A stretch of 7,021 nucleotides of DNA, from the NCBI GenBank assembly GCA_007120555.1, contig SKNL01000080.1, forward strand, positions 1 to 7,021, read 5' to 3'. This stretch comes from Balneolales bacterium (GTDB lineage Bacteria > Bacteroidota > Rhodothermia > Balneolales > Natronogracilivirgulaceae). A program made the translations under genes and the position numbers. Below the pieces are notes generated by a model. The model was not told the DNA's origin and did no database searches. It saw nothing but the letters and a program-made list of their open reading frames with translations. Shown here in pieces: positions 1-6,295 of this stretch (position 1 is its first letter; each line of letters starts with the position of its first letter).

Positions 1-279
1 TAAATGTAAATGCTGACAACTATCAGTATCGGATGGCCGCCTAACAGCGCTGTCCCGTCCTCTTGATCGTCCGCTTGCCGACGGTCTCTGAGGGCGCCAT
101 ATAATGGTGAGCTAGTGTATCGTCTCGGTCGGTGGCGATGCGCGAAACCTTATCCGGCCTGGCCTGAAGATTGCCCTGTTATCCGGCGACCCTTCAGGTG
201 AGATCATATAGGATAACTAAGCATGTAGAAGCTTGTTGGTTCGTCACTTCGGACCCGGGTTCAACTCCCGGCACCTCCA
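1..279 (+). ncRNA. ssrA: tmRNA (transfer-messenger RNA), 5' part outside the window
   Basis: tmRNA rescues stalled ribosomes: it acts first as a tRNA, then as a short mRNA that adds a degradation tag. The 3' tRNA-like end is clear. A T-arm at about 254-270 has a CCGGG/CCCGG stem around a TTCAACT loop, and it is followed by the 3' acceptor strand GCACCTCC (271-278) and discriminator A279. The block ACTAAGCATGTAGA just upstream (216-229) closely matches the conserved segment before the T-arm in known tmRNAs. A tag reading frame ends at TAA 42-44. Between tag and tRNA end is structured sequence suited to pseudoknots, including a perfect 7-bp stem at 163-169/192-198. The 5' acceptor strand, the D-like region and the resume codon lie left of base 1, so this copy is cut by the window and not necessarily truncated in the genome. 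The terminal CCA is not encoded (the genome reads CAA at 280-282), so it would have to be added after transcription. Confidence 0.95.
3..44 (+). other. tmRNA proteolysis-tag reading frame (3' end)
   Basis: Reading back in frame from TAA at 42-44 gives the peptide end NVNADNYQYRMAA. The ADNY core and the final AA are typical of tmRNA tags, whose C-terminus is recognised by ClpXP and similar proteases. The final residues are R-M-A-A, where most tags have A-L-A-A or A-M-A-A. The resume codon is probably just before base 3, outside the window, so the full tag length is unknown. Confidence 0.85.
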
Positions 280-285
280 CAATCA

Positions 286-336
286 GGCTCGGCAGTTAAT
301 TGAAACTCAGTTAATTGCCGGGCCTTTTTTTGTTTT
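286..336 (+). terminator. Rho-independent terminator of ssrA
   Basis: A 17-bp stem (286-302 with 308-324) contains three G-U pairs and no mismatch. It closes a 5-nt loop (AAACT) and is followed by a T-rich run at 325-336 interrupted by one G. It starts seven bases after the tmRNA 3' end, so it clearly belongs to ssrA. On the opposite strand there is no U-tract after the stem, so it is not an obvious terminator for the converging - strand genes. Confidence 0.93.
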
Positions 337-347
337 TGTATGTACAG

Positions 348-373
348 GAGTCATGAATACGGAGCCATGACTC
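348..373. repeat. Inverted repeat between converging genes
   Basis: A perfect 8-bp inverted repeat, GAGTCATG (348-355) and CATGACTC (366-373), has a 10-nt spacer. It lies between the ssrA terminator and the 3' end of the exported-protein gene. No U-tract follows on either strand, so it is not a standard intrinsic terminator. A second, weaker hairpin at 390-408 (CTGAAA/TTTCAG) lies immediately after the stop codon of the - strand gene. Together they may slow or process the end of the - strand transcript, but this is inference. Confidence 0.4.
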
Positions 374-409
374 GGGGATGATGGAGGTACTGAAAAAGGT
401 TGTTTCAGC

Positions 410-841
410 TTATTGCACGATGATTCTTGGCGGTGATTGTCCGCGGGCGAACGTCTGGTCTTTATGAATGAAGACCGAGTAGGGATAGGAGCCGCTTGAG
501 GCTTCATTCGTTATTGCCAGCACCAAAGGCCTTCCATCTCTGACGGTCCTGGTGCTATGTCCCACCACTTTTTCATCCGAGAATTGAAACGAAGCATCGG
601 AGCCTTCTACAATCCATCTGATTCTGTCACCTCTTCGTACAATGACATTGCTTCTGCTTTCGTCCTCAGCCAGAACAACTCGCCACTCATCATCAATGAG
701 TTTGATTAAAACGTTGTGCTCGGTCCGTGCCTGTTCCGGCTGCTCCACCGGCTGCTGATTCAGTGAATCAGCACTTAAACCACCAGCAAGCAGCAGTGCA
801 GCTGGTACTATCAAACTGATAAAGACTGATTTTATGGTCAT
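410..841 (-). CDS. Small exported protein with cupredoxin-like features
   Basis: This 143-residue protein has a typical Sec signal peptide: a Lys near the N-terminus, a hydrophobic stretch at about residues 5-22 and a likely cleavage after Ala24 (LSA/DS). A Gln/Glu/Pro-rich linker (27-42) leads into a beta-rich domain at about 43-143. The pattern VRRGDRIRW (68-76) followed near the end by GSYPYSVFI (117-125) and GQSPPRIIV (134-142) resembles the cupredoxin fold, in which the last strands normally carry a Cys and a His/Met that bind type 1 copper. There is no cysteine at all here, so mononuclear blue-copper binding is unlikely and a structural or binding role is more plausible. The start is supported by GAGG (+ strand 847-850) five bases upstream of ATG. 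It lies 57 nt after the kinase gene and may be read with it or from its own promoter. The family call rests on fold-like pattern only. Confidence 0.8.
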   Translation of the reverse strand: MTIKSVFISLIVPAALLLAGGLSADSLNQQPVEQPEQARTEHNVLIKLIDDEWRVVLAEDESRSNVIVRRGDRIRWIVEGSDASFQFSDEKVVGHSTRTVRDGRPLVLAITNEASSGSYPYSVFIHKDQTFARGQSPPRIIVQ

Positions 842-898
842 GATATCCTCATTGGTTTACGTTTATAAGATTGAAACATGTATTCTGTTGTTCTGCTG

Positions 899-3691
899 TC
901 ATTTTTCCGTAGCACTATTCCGTATCATATTTTCGAATTGACTGTCGGCTATCAGCTCACGCAATTCTGGCTGGTTTTTAATTTCCGATTGCGAATAACC
1001 GTTATCAATCGCTTTACCCAGCCAGTAAAGGGCATTTTCACGTTCGCCCAGCTGTTCAAATGCCGTACCGGCACGAAACATCACATCTGCGTTGTCAGGC
1101 GCGATTTCCAGCGCATTGTTAATGTATCGCCTTGCTTCTTGTCCGTTGCCTGTCATGGCATGATAACCGGCCAGACTTATTAAAAGGTCAGGGTCATTCG
1201 GGTTGATCTTTTTATGATTCCCTGCCAGTTCAATGGCGCGCTGATAGGTTGCTTCCGCTTTATCCCGTTCATCCGGAGTCCAATAATAGGCGGATGCCAG
1301 ATTGCCCCAGAGCACATAGCTGCCGTCGTGCAACTCCAAAGCGGTTTCGTACAAGCGTGCAGATTCCTTGAATCGTCCTTCGGCGTAGTATATGGTTGCA
1401 AGATTTGAGGAGGCACCAAATGTTTTTTCAAGTTGGAGCGAATGTTCATAGAGTGCCCGGGCTTCGTCCAGTTCTTCCGTGAAATAGTACATGCTTCCAA
1501 GGTTCATATAACCGCGGTAATTATCCGGTGTGAGCTCAATTACCCGTCGGAACTGATCTTTCGCGTTTTCGTATTTATTATTGCGAAAGTAAAACGCACC
1601 CAGTGCATTATAACCGGCCCAGTATTCGGGCCTCAATCGAATAGCACGCTGGTAGGTTGCCTCTGCCTGCTCAAAATCACCCGTATTTTCATATGCCTGA
1701 GCAAGTCCGCGGTATGCTTCCGCATTGACAGGGTCGGCAGACAGGGCATTGCCGAAATGGGCAATAGCCTGATCATAATTACCTGTGCCATTGTCGATCA
1801 TTCCGAGGGTGATATTGACCTGAACGAGCTTATTGTCTAAATCAGCAGCGTTTTTGGAGTTTTTCTTGGCCTTTTCGACCCAAACCGGCTCATTGGTATA
1901 TTCGAATTTTCGCCAGAAAGCCTGGGCAAGTCCGGAATATGCCAGTGCAAATTGGGGATCACGCGCTATGGCATCTTCAAAAGATGAAATAGCATTGTCA
2001 ATATTGGCCAACCGTTCATAGCGCTGCAAGTAACCAAGTCCCTGTACATACTGCTCGAAAGCAGCGGATACGGTGGTTTTACCTGCCTGTATCACGTCCC
2101 TGGAATCCGGGTTCAATTCCAGATCCAGCATGGACATCAGGCGCTCAACGGATTTGTCATGCAGCGCCAGTACGTCGTGGGCATCCACGTCAATGACAGA
2201 AGAGCTGATTTGACGAAGACTTTTTGTGTCGATCAGGTTGATGGTTAACCGCAGTCTGTCTGCGATGGGCTGAAGACTGCCTGCAACCACATAATTCACT
2301 CCGAAATATTGCCGGGCCTGTCCGGCACTCCTGACTTCATGACTGCGAACTTCACCCGCAGGTACAACCCAGAGATCTTTCTGGAATTGCTCCATCTGCG
2401 TCAGGTTGCTGGTGATGGTCTCAACAAGTCCATCACTGAAAACCTGCCTGGAGGCATCATTGCCAATATTTGTAAATGGAAGTACTATGAGATGAATGGA
2501 TTCGCTGTCAGAAGCGGATGTGAATCCGGTCTGCATGGCGTGCCGGTCCGGGATGGCGAAATAAGCAAGGAGAACCAGACCGGCCAGAAGGACCGATGCC
2601 ATGATGACAACAGGGCGCTTTTTATGGATCCATTGCAAAGTACGGCCGGCCGTGAAATGGCCTGTTGTGGTATTGTCTGTGGAATGGCCTGTTGTGGTAT
2701 TGTCTGCTGCGCTACTACCTGCGGCACGACTGCCAGTGGTACGACTACCTGTGGCATCAACCGTTGCTGTTTCACCGGTAAGAAACGTATGTGAAGCTTT
2801 CCGGAGGTCCTGCAGCAGCTCGGCAGCCGACGGATACCTGTCGGCAGGATCTTTGGCCATGCATCGATGGACAATCCGCTCCATTACCTGCGGGACCTGG
2901 TCGTTCAGGCTTGCAACCGGAGCAGGGTCTGTGTTGACAATGGAATAGATGATGGAATACTCGTACTCTCCTTTAAAAGGCAGCCGGCCAGTAAGCATTT
3001 CATAGAAGACTATACCGGTTGCCCAAATGTCCGATCTTTCATCTGCAGGCTCACCGCGGACCTGTTCCGGTGACATGTACGAAATTGTTCCGAGTGTTGA
3101 TCCGGTCTTTGTCACCTGGGCCACACCCGACATTTTTGCCAATCCGAAATCCAGAATTTTGACTTCACCGGATTCCGTGACCATGATGTTTCCTGACTTT
3201 ATATCCCGGTGAACGATCCCTTTTTCATGAGCAGCCTGAAGTCCCTTTGCAATCTGGACGGCATAATTAAGTATCGTTGTGAATCGGGTGATGCGACCTT
3301 CCGGGCTCTGCGATGATGTCAGGACGGATCCATCAGATGATGAATGATCCGGGGCGCCGGATCCCTCTTTGATTTTCTGGCTCAGCGTGACCCCGTCAAC
3401 ATATTCAATTACAATGAATTGCCGGCCGCCACCTTTGCCTTCGATGGCACTATCCTTCTCCTCTTCGATAGCGTATATCTGGCAGATATTTACGTGATTG
3501 AGTCTTGCGACGGAGCGCGCTTCCTGGAGAAACCGCTCATGGATTTCGGTTGTGGCAGATGAGTGATCGGGCAGAAACTTGAGGGCAACAATGCGGTCGA
3601 GTTTGGTATCCTGAGCTTTATAAACCACCCCCATTCCGCCTTCGCCGAGCTTGCTGATGATTTTGTAATGTGATACAGTGGATCCGATCAT
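899..3691 (-). CDS. Transmembrane Ser/Thr protein kinase with TolB-like domain and TPR repeats
   Basis: This 930-residue Hanks-type (PknB-like) receptor kinase phosphorylates Ser/Thr of target proteins. Residues about 9-298 form the kinase: glycine loop GEGGMG (16-21), ATP-anchoring K38, catalytic HRDIKSGN (161-168; D163, N168), metal-binding DFG (181-183), SPE (207-209) and D221. A Thr/Ser/Gly-rich linker (about 303-350) precedes one membrane helix (about 360-380), so the C-terminal part should be extracytoplasmic. Residues about 398-526 match the TolB-like domain of COG5616-type proteins (VLPF, FSDGLVETI, GVNYVVAGSL, RLTINLID). About ten TPR-like repeats follow (546-900), the clearest at 656-723. 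I chose ATG at 3689-3691 because family members begin a few residues before HYKI; an upstream ATG at 3760 would add 23 atypical residues and overlap the preceding gene. That stop lies 13 nt upstream, which suggests co-transcription. No good Shine-Dalgarno is seen. The kinase has extra loops at about 77-90 and 108-134. Substrates are not known; the TPR part probably senses or scaffolds proteins. Confidence 0.95.
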   Translation of the reverse strand: MIGSTVSHYKIISKLGEGGMGVVYKAQDTKLDRIVALKFLPDHSSATTEIHERFLQEARSVARLNHVNICQIYAIEEEKDSAIEGKGGGRQFIVIEYVDGVTLSQKIKEGSGAPDHSSSDGSVLTSSQSPEGRITRFTTILNYAVQIAKGLQAAHEKGIVHRDIKSGNIMVTESGEVKILDFGLAKMSGVAQVTKTGSTLGTISYMSPEQVRGEPADERSDIWATGIVFYEMLTGRLPFKGEYEYSIIYSIVNTDPAPVASLNDQVPQVMERIVHRCMAKDPADRYPSAAELLQDLRKASHTFLTGETATVDATGSRTTGSRAAGSSAADNTTTGHSTDNTTTGHFTAGRTLQWIHKKRPVVIMASVLLAGLVLLAYFAIPDRHAMQTGFTSASDSESIHLIVLPFTNIGNDASRQVFSDGLVETITSNLTQMEQFQKDLWVVPAGEVRSHEVRSAGQARQYFGVNYVVAGSLQPIADRLRLTINLIDTKSLRQISSSVIDVDAHDVLALHDKSVERLMSMLDLELNPDSRDVIQAGKTTVSAAFEQYVQGLGYLQRYERLANIDNAISSFEDAIARDPQFALAYSGLAQAFWRKFEYTNEPVWVEKAKKNSKNAADLDNKLVQVNITLGMIDNGTGNYDQAIAHFGNALSADPVNAEAYRGLAQAYENTGDFEQAEATYQRAIRLRPEYWAGYNALGAFYFRNNKYENAKDQFRRVIELTPDNYRGYMNLGSMYYFTEELDEARALYEHSLQLEKTFGASSNLATIYYAEGRFKESARLYETALELHDGSYVLWGNLASAYYWTPDERDKAEATYQRAIELAGNHKKINPNDPDLLISLAGYHAMTGNGQEARRYINNALEIAPDNADVMFRAGTAFEQLGERENALYWLGKAIDNGYSQSEIKNQPELRELIADSQFENMIRNSATEK
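2652..2706. repeat. 27-nt tandem repeat inside the kinase juxtamembrane linker
   Basis: Two copies with a 27-nt period (starts at 2652 and 2679) differ at one base and are identical over the 24 bases 2656-2679 and 2683-2706. The unit is nine codons, and the protein shows it as a doubled DNTTTGH segment. Adjacent sequence up to about 2755 is more loosely repetitive (TTGSRAAGSSAA). Because the period is a multiple of three, copy-number change would alter linker length without breaking the frame. Confidence 0.85.
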
Positions 3692-3704
3692 GGCCTGGAT
3701 TATT

Positions 3705-4463
3705 CTATCTGAATGTTTTGCCCGCAACCAGTGTAAACTTGCTGATCTCAGCATCCTCACTGGTTACAGAGAACCGTGATTTTGATTTGTCGTCCAATGC
3801 CATTTTCCGTTGGTACAGTTCGGTCAGCGTATGCCTGATTTTTTTCAGAAGGTTGATGAACTCGCCCTGTTCCTCGTACAGCTTAACCGATTCGGGATCA
3901 TCCCAGATGGAAAGGGAGAGAAATTCTCTTTCCTTTACTGTGTTGTCAATTAAAACCGAGAAACGGCAGCCCGAAGTTTTTTTCAGAGTGGTTTGAATGT
4001 CATTTCTGTAGATTCGCTTGAACTCCTCTTCCTGTCCGGGCTTTATTTTCAGTGAAAGCATCCTCATGAACCGCCGGTTTCCTTCCAGGTAGTCGGGCAG
4101 ATTTGACCCGCCGGAGTCTACAGGATAGCTTTTAATGACCGGATCCTGTTTTACCGGGACGTATTCTATCGTATCCTCATCGGACAGTTGAATTGACCAT
4201 TCCGATGTTTCTTCCAGGAATGAACGGATATGCGCCATGTTTCTCTCAAAGGAACCGGATTCATTATAGTCACGAATCTGTCCGGCCGACTCCCACAGGG
4301 TCAGTGAAGCGTAGTGCTGAGAGCTGTCGACGCCCTGGAGCAGCCCTGCAAACAGGCAGCCATCGGTTTTTTCAAGTTCCGGCATCAGAACATCCCGGTA
4401 AACCGATTCCAGTGCCGGGCCTTTATCACGCCGGATGCCTGCCTTGACAATTCTCAGAAACAT
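3705..4463 (-). CDS. Tandem ABM-type (dimeric alpha-beta barrel) domain protein
   Basis: This 252-residue soluble protein has no signal peptide or membrane helix. It consists of two related halves of the antibiotic biosynthesis monooxygenase-like (ABM) fold, at about residues 1-88 and 132-220. The duplication is visible directly: VYRDVLMPELEKTDGC (21-36) matches IYRNDIQTTLKKTSGC (151-166), and SLTLWES (53-59) matches SLSIWDD (183-189). Family members include monooxygenases, haem-degrading enzymes and proteins with no known activity, so the fold alone does not give a reaction. A linker (89-131) rich in acidic residues and prolines joins the halves, and a charged tail follows residue 220. ATG is preceded by GGAGG (+ strand 4468-4472) with a 4-nt spacer, the best ribosome binding site in the cluster. 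It sits 16 nt after the phosphatase stop and 13 nt before the kinase start, so it is probably co-expressed with both. It may bind a small molecule or mediate contact between kinase and phosphatase, but this is inference. Confidence 0.88.
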   Translation of the reverse strand: MFLRIVKAGIRRDKGPALESVYRDVLMPELEKTDGCLFAGLLQGVDSSQHYASLTLWESAGQIRDYNESGSFERNMAHIRSFLEETSEWSIQLSDEDTIEYVPVKQDPVIKSYPVDSGGSNLPDYLEGNRRFMRMLSLKIKPGQEEEFKRIYRNDIQTTLKKTSGCRFSVLIDNTVKEREFLSLSIWDDPESVKLYEEQGEFINLLKKIRHTLTELYQRKMALDDKSKSRFSVTSEDAEISKFTLVAGKTFR

Positions 4464-4479
4464 GAGGCCTCCATTTCAA

Positions 4480-5778
4480 TTATGGATTTCTGGAAAGCAC
4501 CAGCGCAGTCATATCATCAAAGAGCTGCTGATTGTCACTGTAAGCAAAGCATGCATTGAAAATTATGTCGATCAGCTTTGCCGGTTCGCAGCGATCGGCG
4601 CCGGCCGATACGAGTTCTTCTGCCAATCGTTCTTCCCCGAATTCCACTTCGGCCTGGTTCATCGATTCGGTTATACCGTCGGAATACACAAATAAAGAGT
4701 CGCCAGGTTTCAGTTCTATGGTTGCATCTTCGTATTCACACATGTCGAAGATGCCCAGAGGCAGCCCGTTTGCAATCAGCCGCCGGGAACGTCCATCCAA
4801 GCTCATCAGAAAAGGATATTCATGGCCGGCACTGGAAAACTGCAGCGTGTTGGTTTTTGTGTTGACCATTCCGAGAAACACGGTGGCAAACTTCTCGGCA
4901 TGTGTGCTTCGGTACAGCTGGATATTGGCGTGCTTCAGAATTTCCGAAGGCGAATTCAGGTGCAGCACGTGTCCGCGCAAAATGGCCTGAAGGTTTGACA
5001 TCAGCAGTGCTGCCGACATGCCTTTGCCGCTGATATCTGCAAGGCAGACCAGCCATTTGCTATCGTCCATCTGGATGTAATCGTAATAGTCGCCGCCGAC
5101 AGATTGAGCCGTCAGATTTCTTCCATCAATGGCGTAACCACCAATTTCGGGCGGTGAGGATGGCAGCATCTTTTTCTGTATGCCGGAGGCCATTTTCATT
5201 TCCCGCAGTGACTCCTGGTAAGCCTGCTCCTCCTGGTACAGCCGGGCGTTTTCAACCACCTGGGCAGATTGGGCAGCGATGATGGATAGCAGCCTTTGGT
5301 CTGACTCATCAAACAGACCATCCCCCTTTTTATTGTAAACAGTAAGGATCCCCGTGAGCTTTGATTTGGCCATAAGTGGAGCGCACAGCAGGGAACGCAC
5401 GGACTCATCCCATTTTACATTTCGGAAACGTTCATCGGTTCCGGGGTCATTGATAAGAAGCGGCTTTTTGTTGATCTGCATCCATCCCAGCAGATTTTGG
5501 TTGAGGTGCAGCGGGGAGTGGTTGCTCGAACTGATCATGCTTCGAACGAGGGTCCGGGTCGGGTTCTGTTTATCCTCAACAACCATGGTGATGTCACCCT
5601 GTTCCGCCCCGATTGCCCTTATGGACCGGGATATGATGGCCCGTACGATTTTTTCACTGTCCAGGCTGCCGCTTATGGCAATTGCCAGATCGTTCAGAAT
5701 AGATAGTTCGCCGACAGCCTTTTTTAACCTTCTGTTTTCCGCCTCATACTGGCGGTATTTCAATTCGAAATCATTCAT
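4480..5778 (-). CDS. GAF-domain SpoIIE/RsbU-type PP2C Ser phosphatase
   Basis: This 432-residue cytoplasmic protein phosphatase is expected to dephosphorylate a serine on a STAS-domain protein, as RsbU, RsbP and SpoIIE do. A short coiled-coil-like N-terminus (about 5-25) leads into a GAF sensor domain (about 25-180). A helical linker (about 180-207) ends in the IQKKMLP motif that typically precedes this phosphatase domain. The catalytic domain (about 208-430) has the metal-binding acidic residues in place: VGGDYYD (227-233), LADISGKGMSAALL (246-259), SSAGHEYP (315-322), SDGITE (366-371) and DDMT (421-424). It therefore looks active. The ligand of the GAF domain cannot be told from sequence. 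The gene lies 151 nt after the STAS gene, its likely substrate, and 16 nt before the ABM gene. ATG at 5776-5778 begins a typical N-terminus but lacks a strong Shine-Dalgarno. Confidence 0.95.
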   Translation of the reverse strand: MNDFELKYRQYEAENRRLKKAVGELSILNDLAIAISGSLDSEKIVRAIISRSIRAIGAEQGDITMVVEDKQNPTRTLVRSMISSSNHSPLHLNQNLLGWMQINKKPLLINDPGTDERFRNVKWDESVRSLLCAPLMAKSKLTGILTVYNKKGDGLFDESDQRLLSIIAAQSAQVVENARLYQEEQAYQESLREMKMASGIQKKMLPSSPPEIGGYAIDGRNLTAQSVGGDYYDYIQMDDSKWLVCLADISGKGMSAALLMSNLQAILRGHVLHLNSPSEILKHANIQLYRSTHAEKFATVFLGMVNTKTNTLQFSSAGHEYPFLMSLDGRSRRLIANGLPLGIFDMCEYEDATIELKPGDSLFVYSDGITESMNQAEVEFGEERLAEELVSAGADRCEPAKLIDIIFNACFAYSDNQQLFDDMTALVLSRNP

Positions 5779-5794
5779 GGAAAGATTTCATCTG

Positions 5795-5823
5795 TTTAAA
5801 TCAATTTCGATTCATAATGTCAG
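5795..5823 (-). promoter_or_regulatory. Possible promoter upstream of the phosphatase gene
   Basis: On the - strand, CTGACA (+ 5818-5823) and TTTAAA (+ 5795-5800) are 17 nt apart, which resembles sigma-70-type -35 and -10 boxes. They would start transcription a few bases before the phosphatase ATG region with a very short leader. Both boxes are imperfect and the region is AT-rich, so this may be chance. The rest of the 151-nt gap holds a small imperfect hairpin at 5862-5880 and no gene that I can support. Confidence 0.2.
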
Positions 5824-5929
5824 AATGAATTCACATGGCAGGATTTGATCATGCTCCTGTGTGTCAGCCGGAGGCTGTCATGTTCGGTTCATGTGTAAGT
5901 GTGGTGGTCACAGATGCCGGCGATGATGA

Positions 5930-6274
5930 TTATCCATTACCATATGCCTTGATGGCCGAATCCAGGTCAGGATGTGTATCGAAAACGGTATTCAGATGCG
6001 AAACCATGAGCAGGCTGGTGATGCGCTTGTCGGCATTGCAGAGCTTGATATCACCGCCATTGGCTCTCATGGTTTTGAATCCGCCGATCAGGATACCAAT
6101 ACCAGACGAGTTCATGAAATGAACCTTTGCCAGGTCAAAGATGACGTTTTTCTTGTCTTCGTCAATCAGTTTTTGCAGATCGTTTCTGAAGATCTCGGCA
6201 TCCGGTCCACCCAGAATCTTGCCTTTCGGCGCAATGATAACACAGTTGTATTTTTCAGATATCGTGTATTTCAT
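5930..6274 (-). CDS. STAS-domain anti-sigma factor antagonist-like protein
   Basis: This 114-residue protein is a single complete STAS domain, the size of SpoIIAA and RsbV. In partner switching such proteins bind an anti-sigma factor or other target when unphosphorylated and release it when a conserved serine is phosphorylated. The phosphosite loop is HFMNSSGIGILIGG (52-65). S57 aligns with the serine phosphorylated in SpoIIAA (Ser58 in Bacillus subtilis), preceded by N55 where D is more usual. Other family features are FDLAKVHFM (46-54), the GGDIKLCN segment (73-80) and VFDTHPDLDSAI (97-108). The SpoIIE-type phosphatase gene follows 151 nt downstream and is its likely partner. No anti-sigma kinase gene lies in the window. 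There is no clear Shine-Dalgarno; the leader before ATG is AT-rich and promoter-like. Confidence 0.94.
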   Translation of the reverse strand: MKYTISEKYNCVIIAPKGKILGGPDAEIFRNDLQKLIDEDKKNVIFDLAKVHFMNSSGIGILIGGFKTMRANGGDIKLCNADKRITSLLMVSHLNTVFDTHPDLDSAIKAYGNG

Positions 6275-6295
6275 GGCAGGTCGCTTTGGATTTTA

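Noticed and set aside
348..373. Inverted repeat as an intrinsic terminator for the - strand genes
   Set aside because: There is no U-tract on the - strand after the stem, so it was listed only as an inverted repeat.
307..507. - strand 66-codon frame over the terminator
   Set aside because: It overlaps the ssrA terminator and the 3' end of a well-supported gene in another frame; its composition is not protein-like.
2309..2794. + strand open frame with a Cys-rich repetitive end
   Set aside because: It is antisense to the kinase gene. The Cys-rich part is only the complement of the Thr/Gly/Ser linker repeats, and there is no start signal.
3692..3760. Longer N-terminus for the kinase (start at 3760)
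   Set aside because: It would overlap the ABM gene by 56 nt and add 23 residues unlike the family. The ATG at 3691 gives the usual short lead into the glycine loop.
4556..4990. + strand frame opposite the phosphatase catalytic domain
   Set aside because: It is a complement of conserved phosphatase sequence, with Ser/Arg-rich low-quality translation.
5835..6122. + strand 95-codon frame over the STAS gene
   Set aside because: It is mostly the complement of the STAS coding sequence and has no supporting start signal or recognisable domain.
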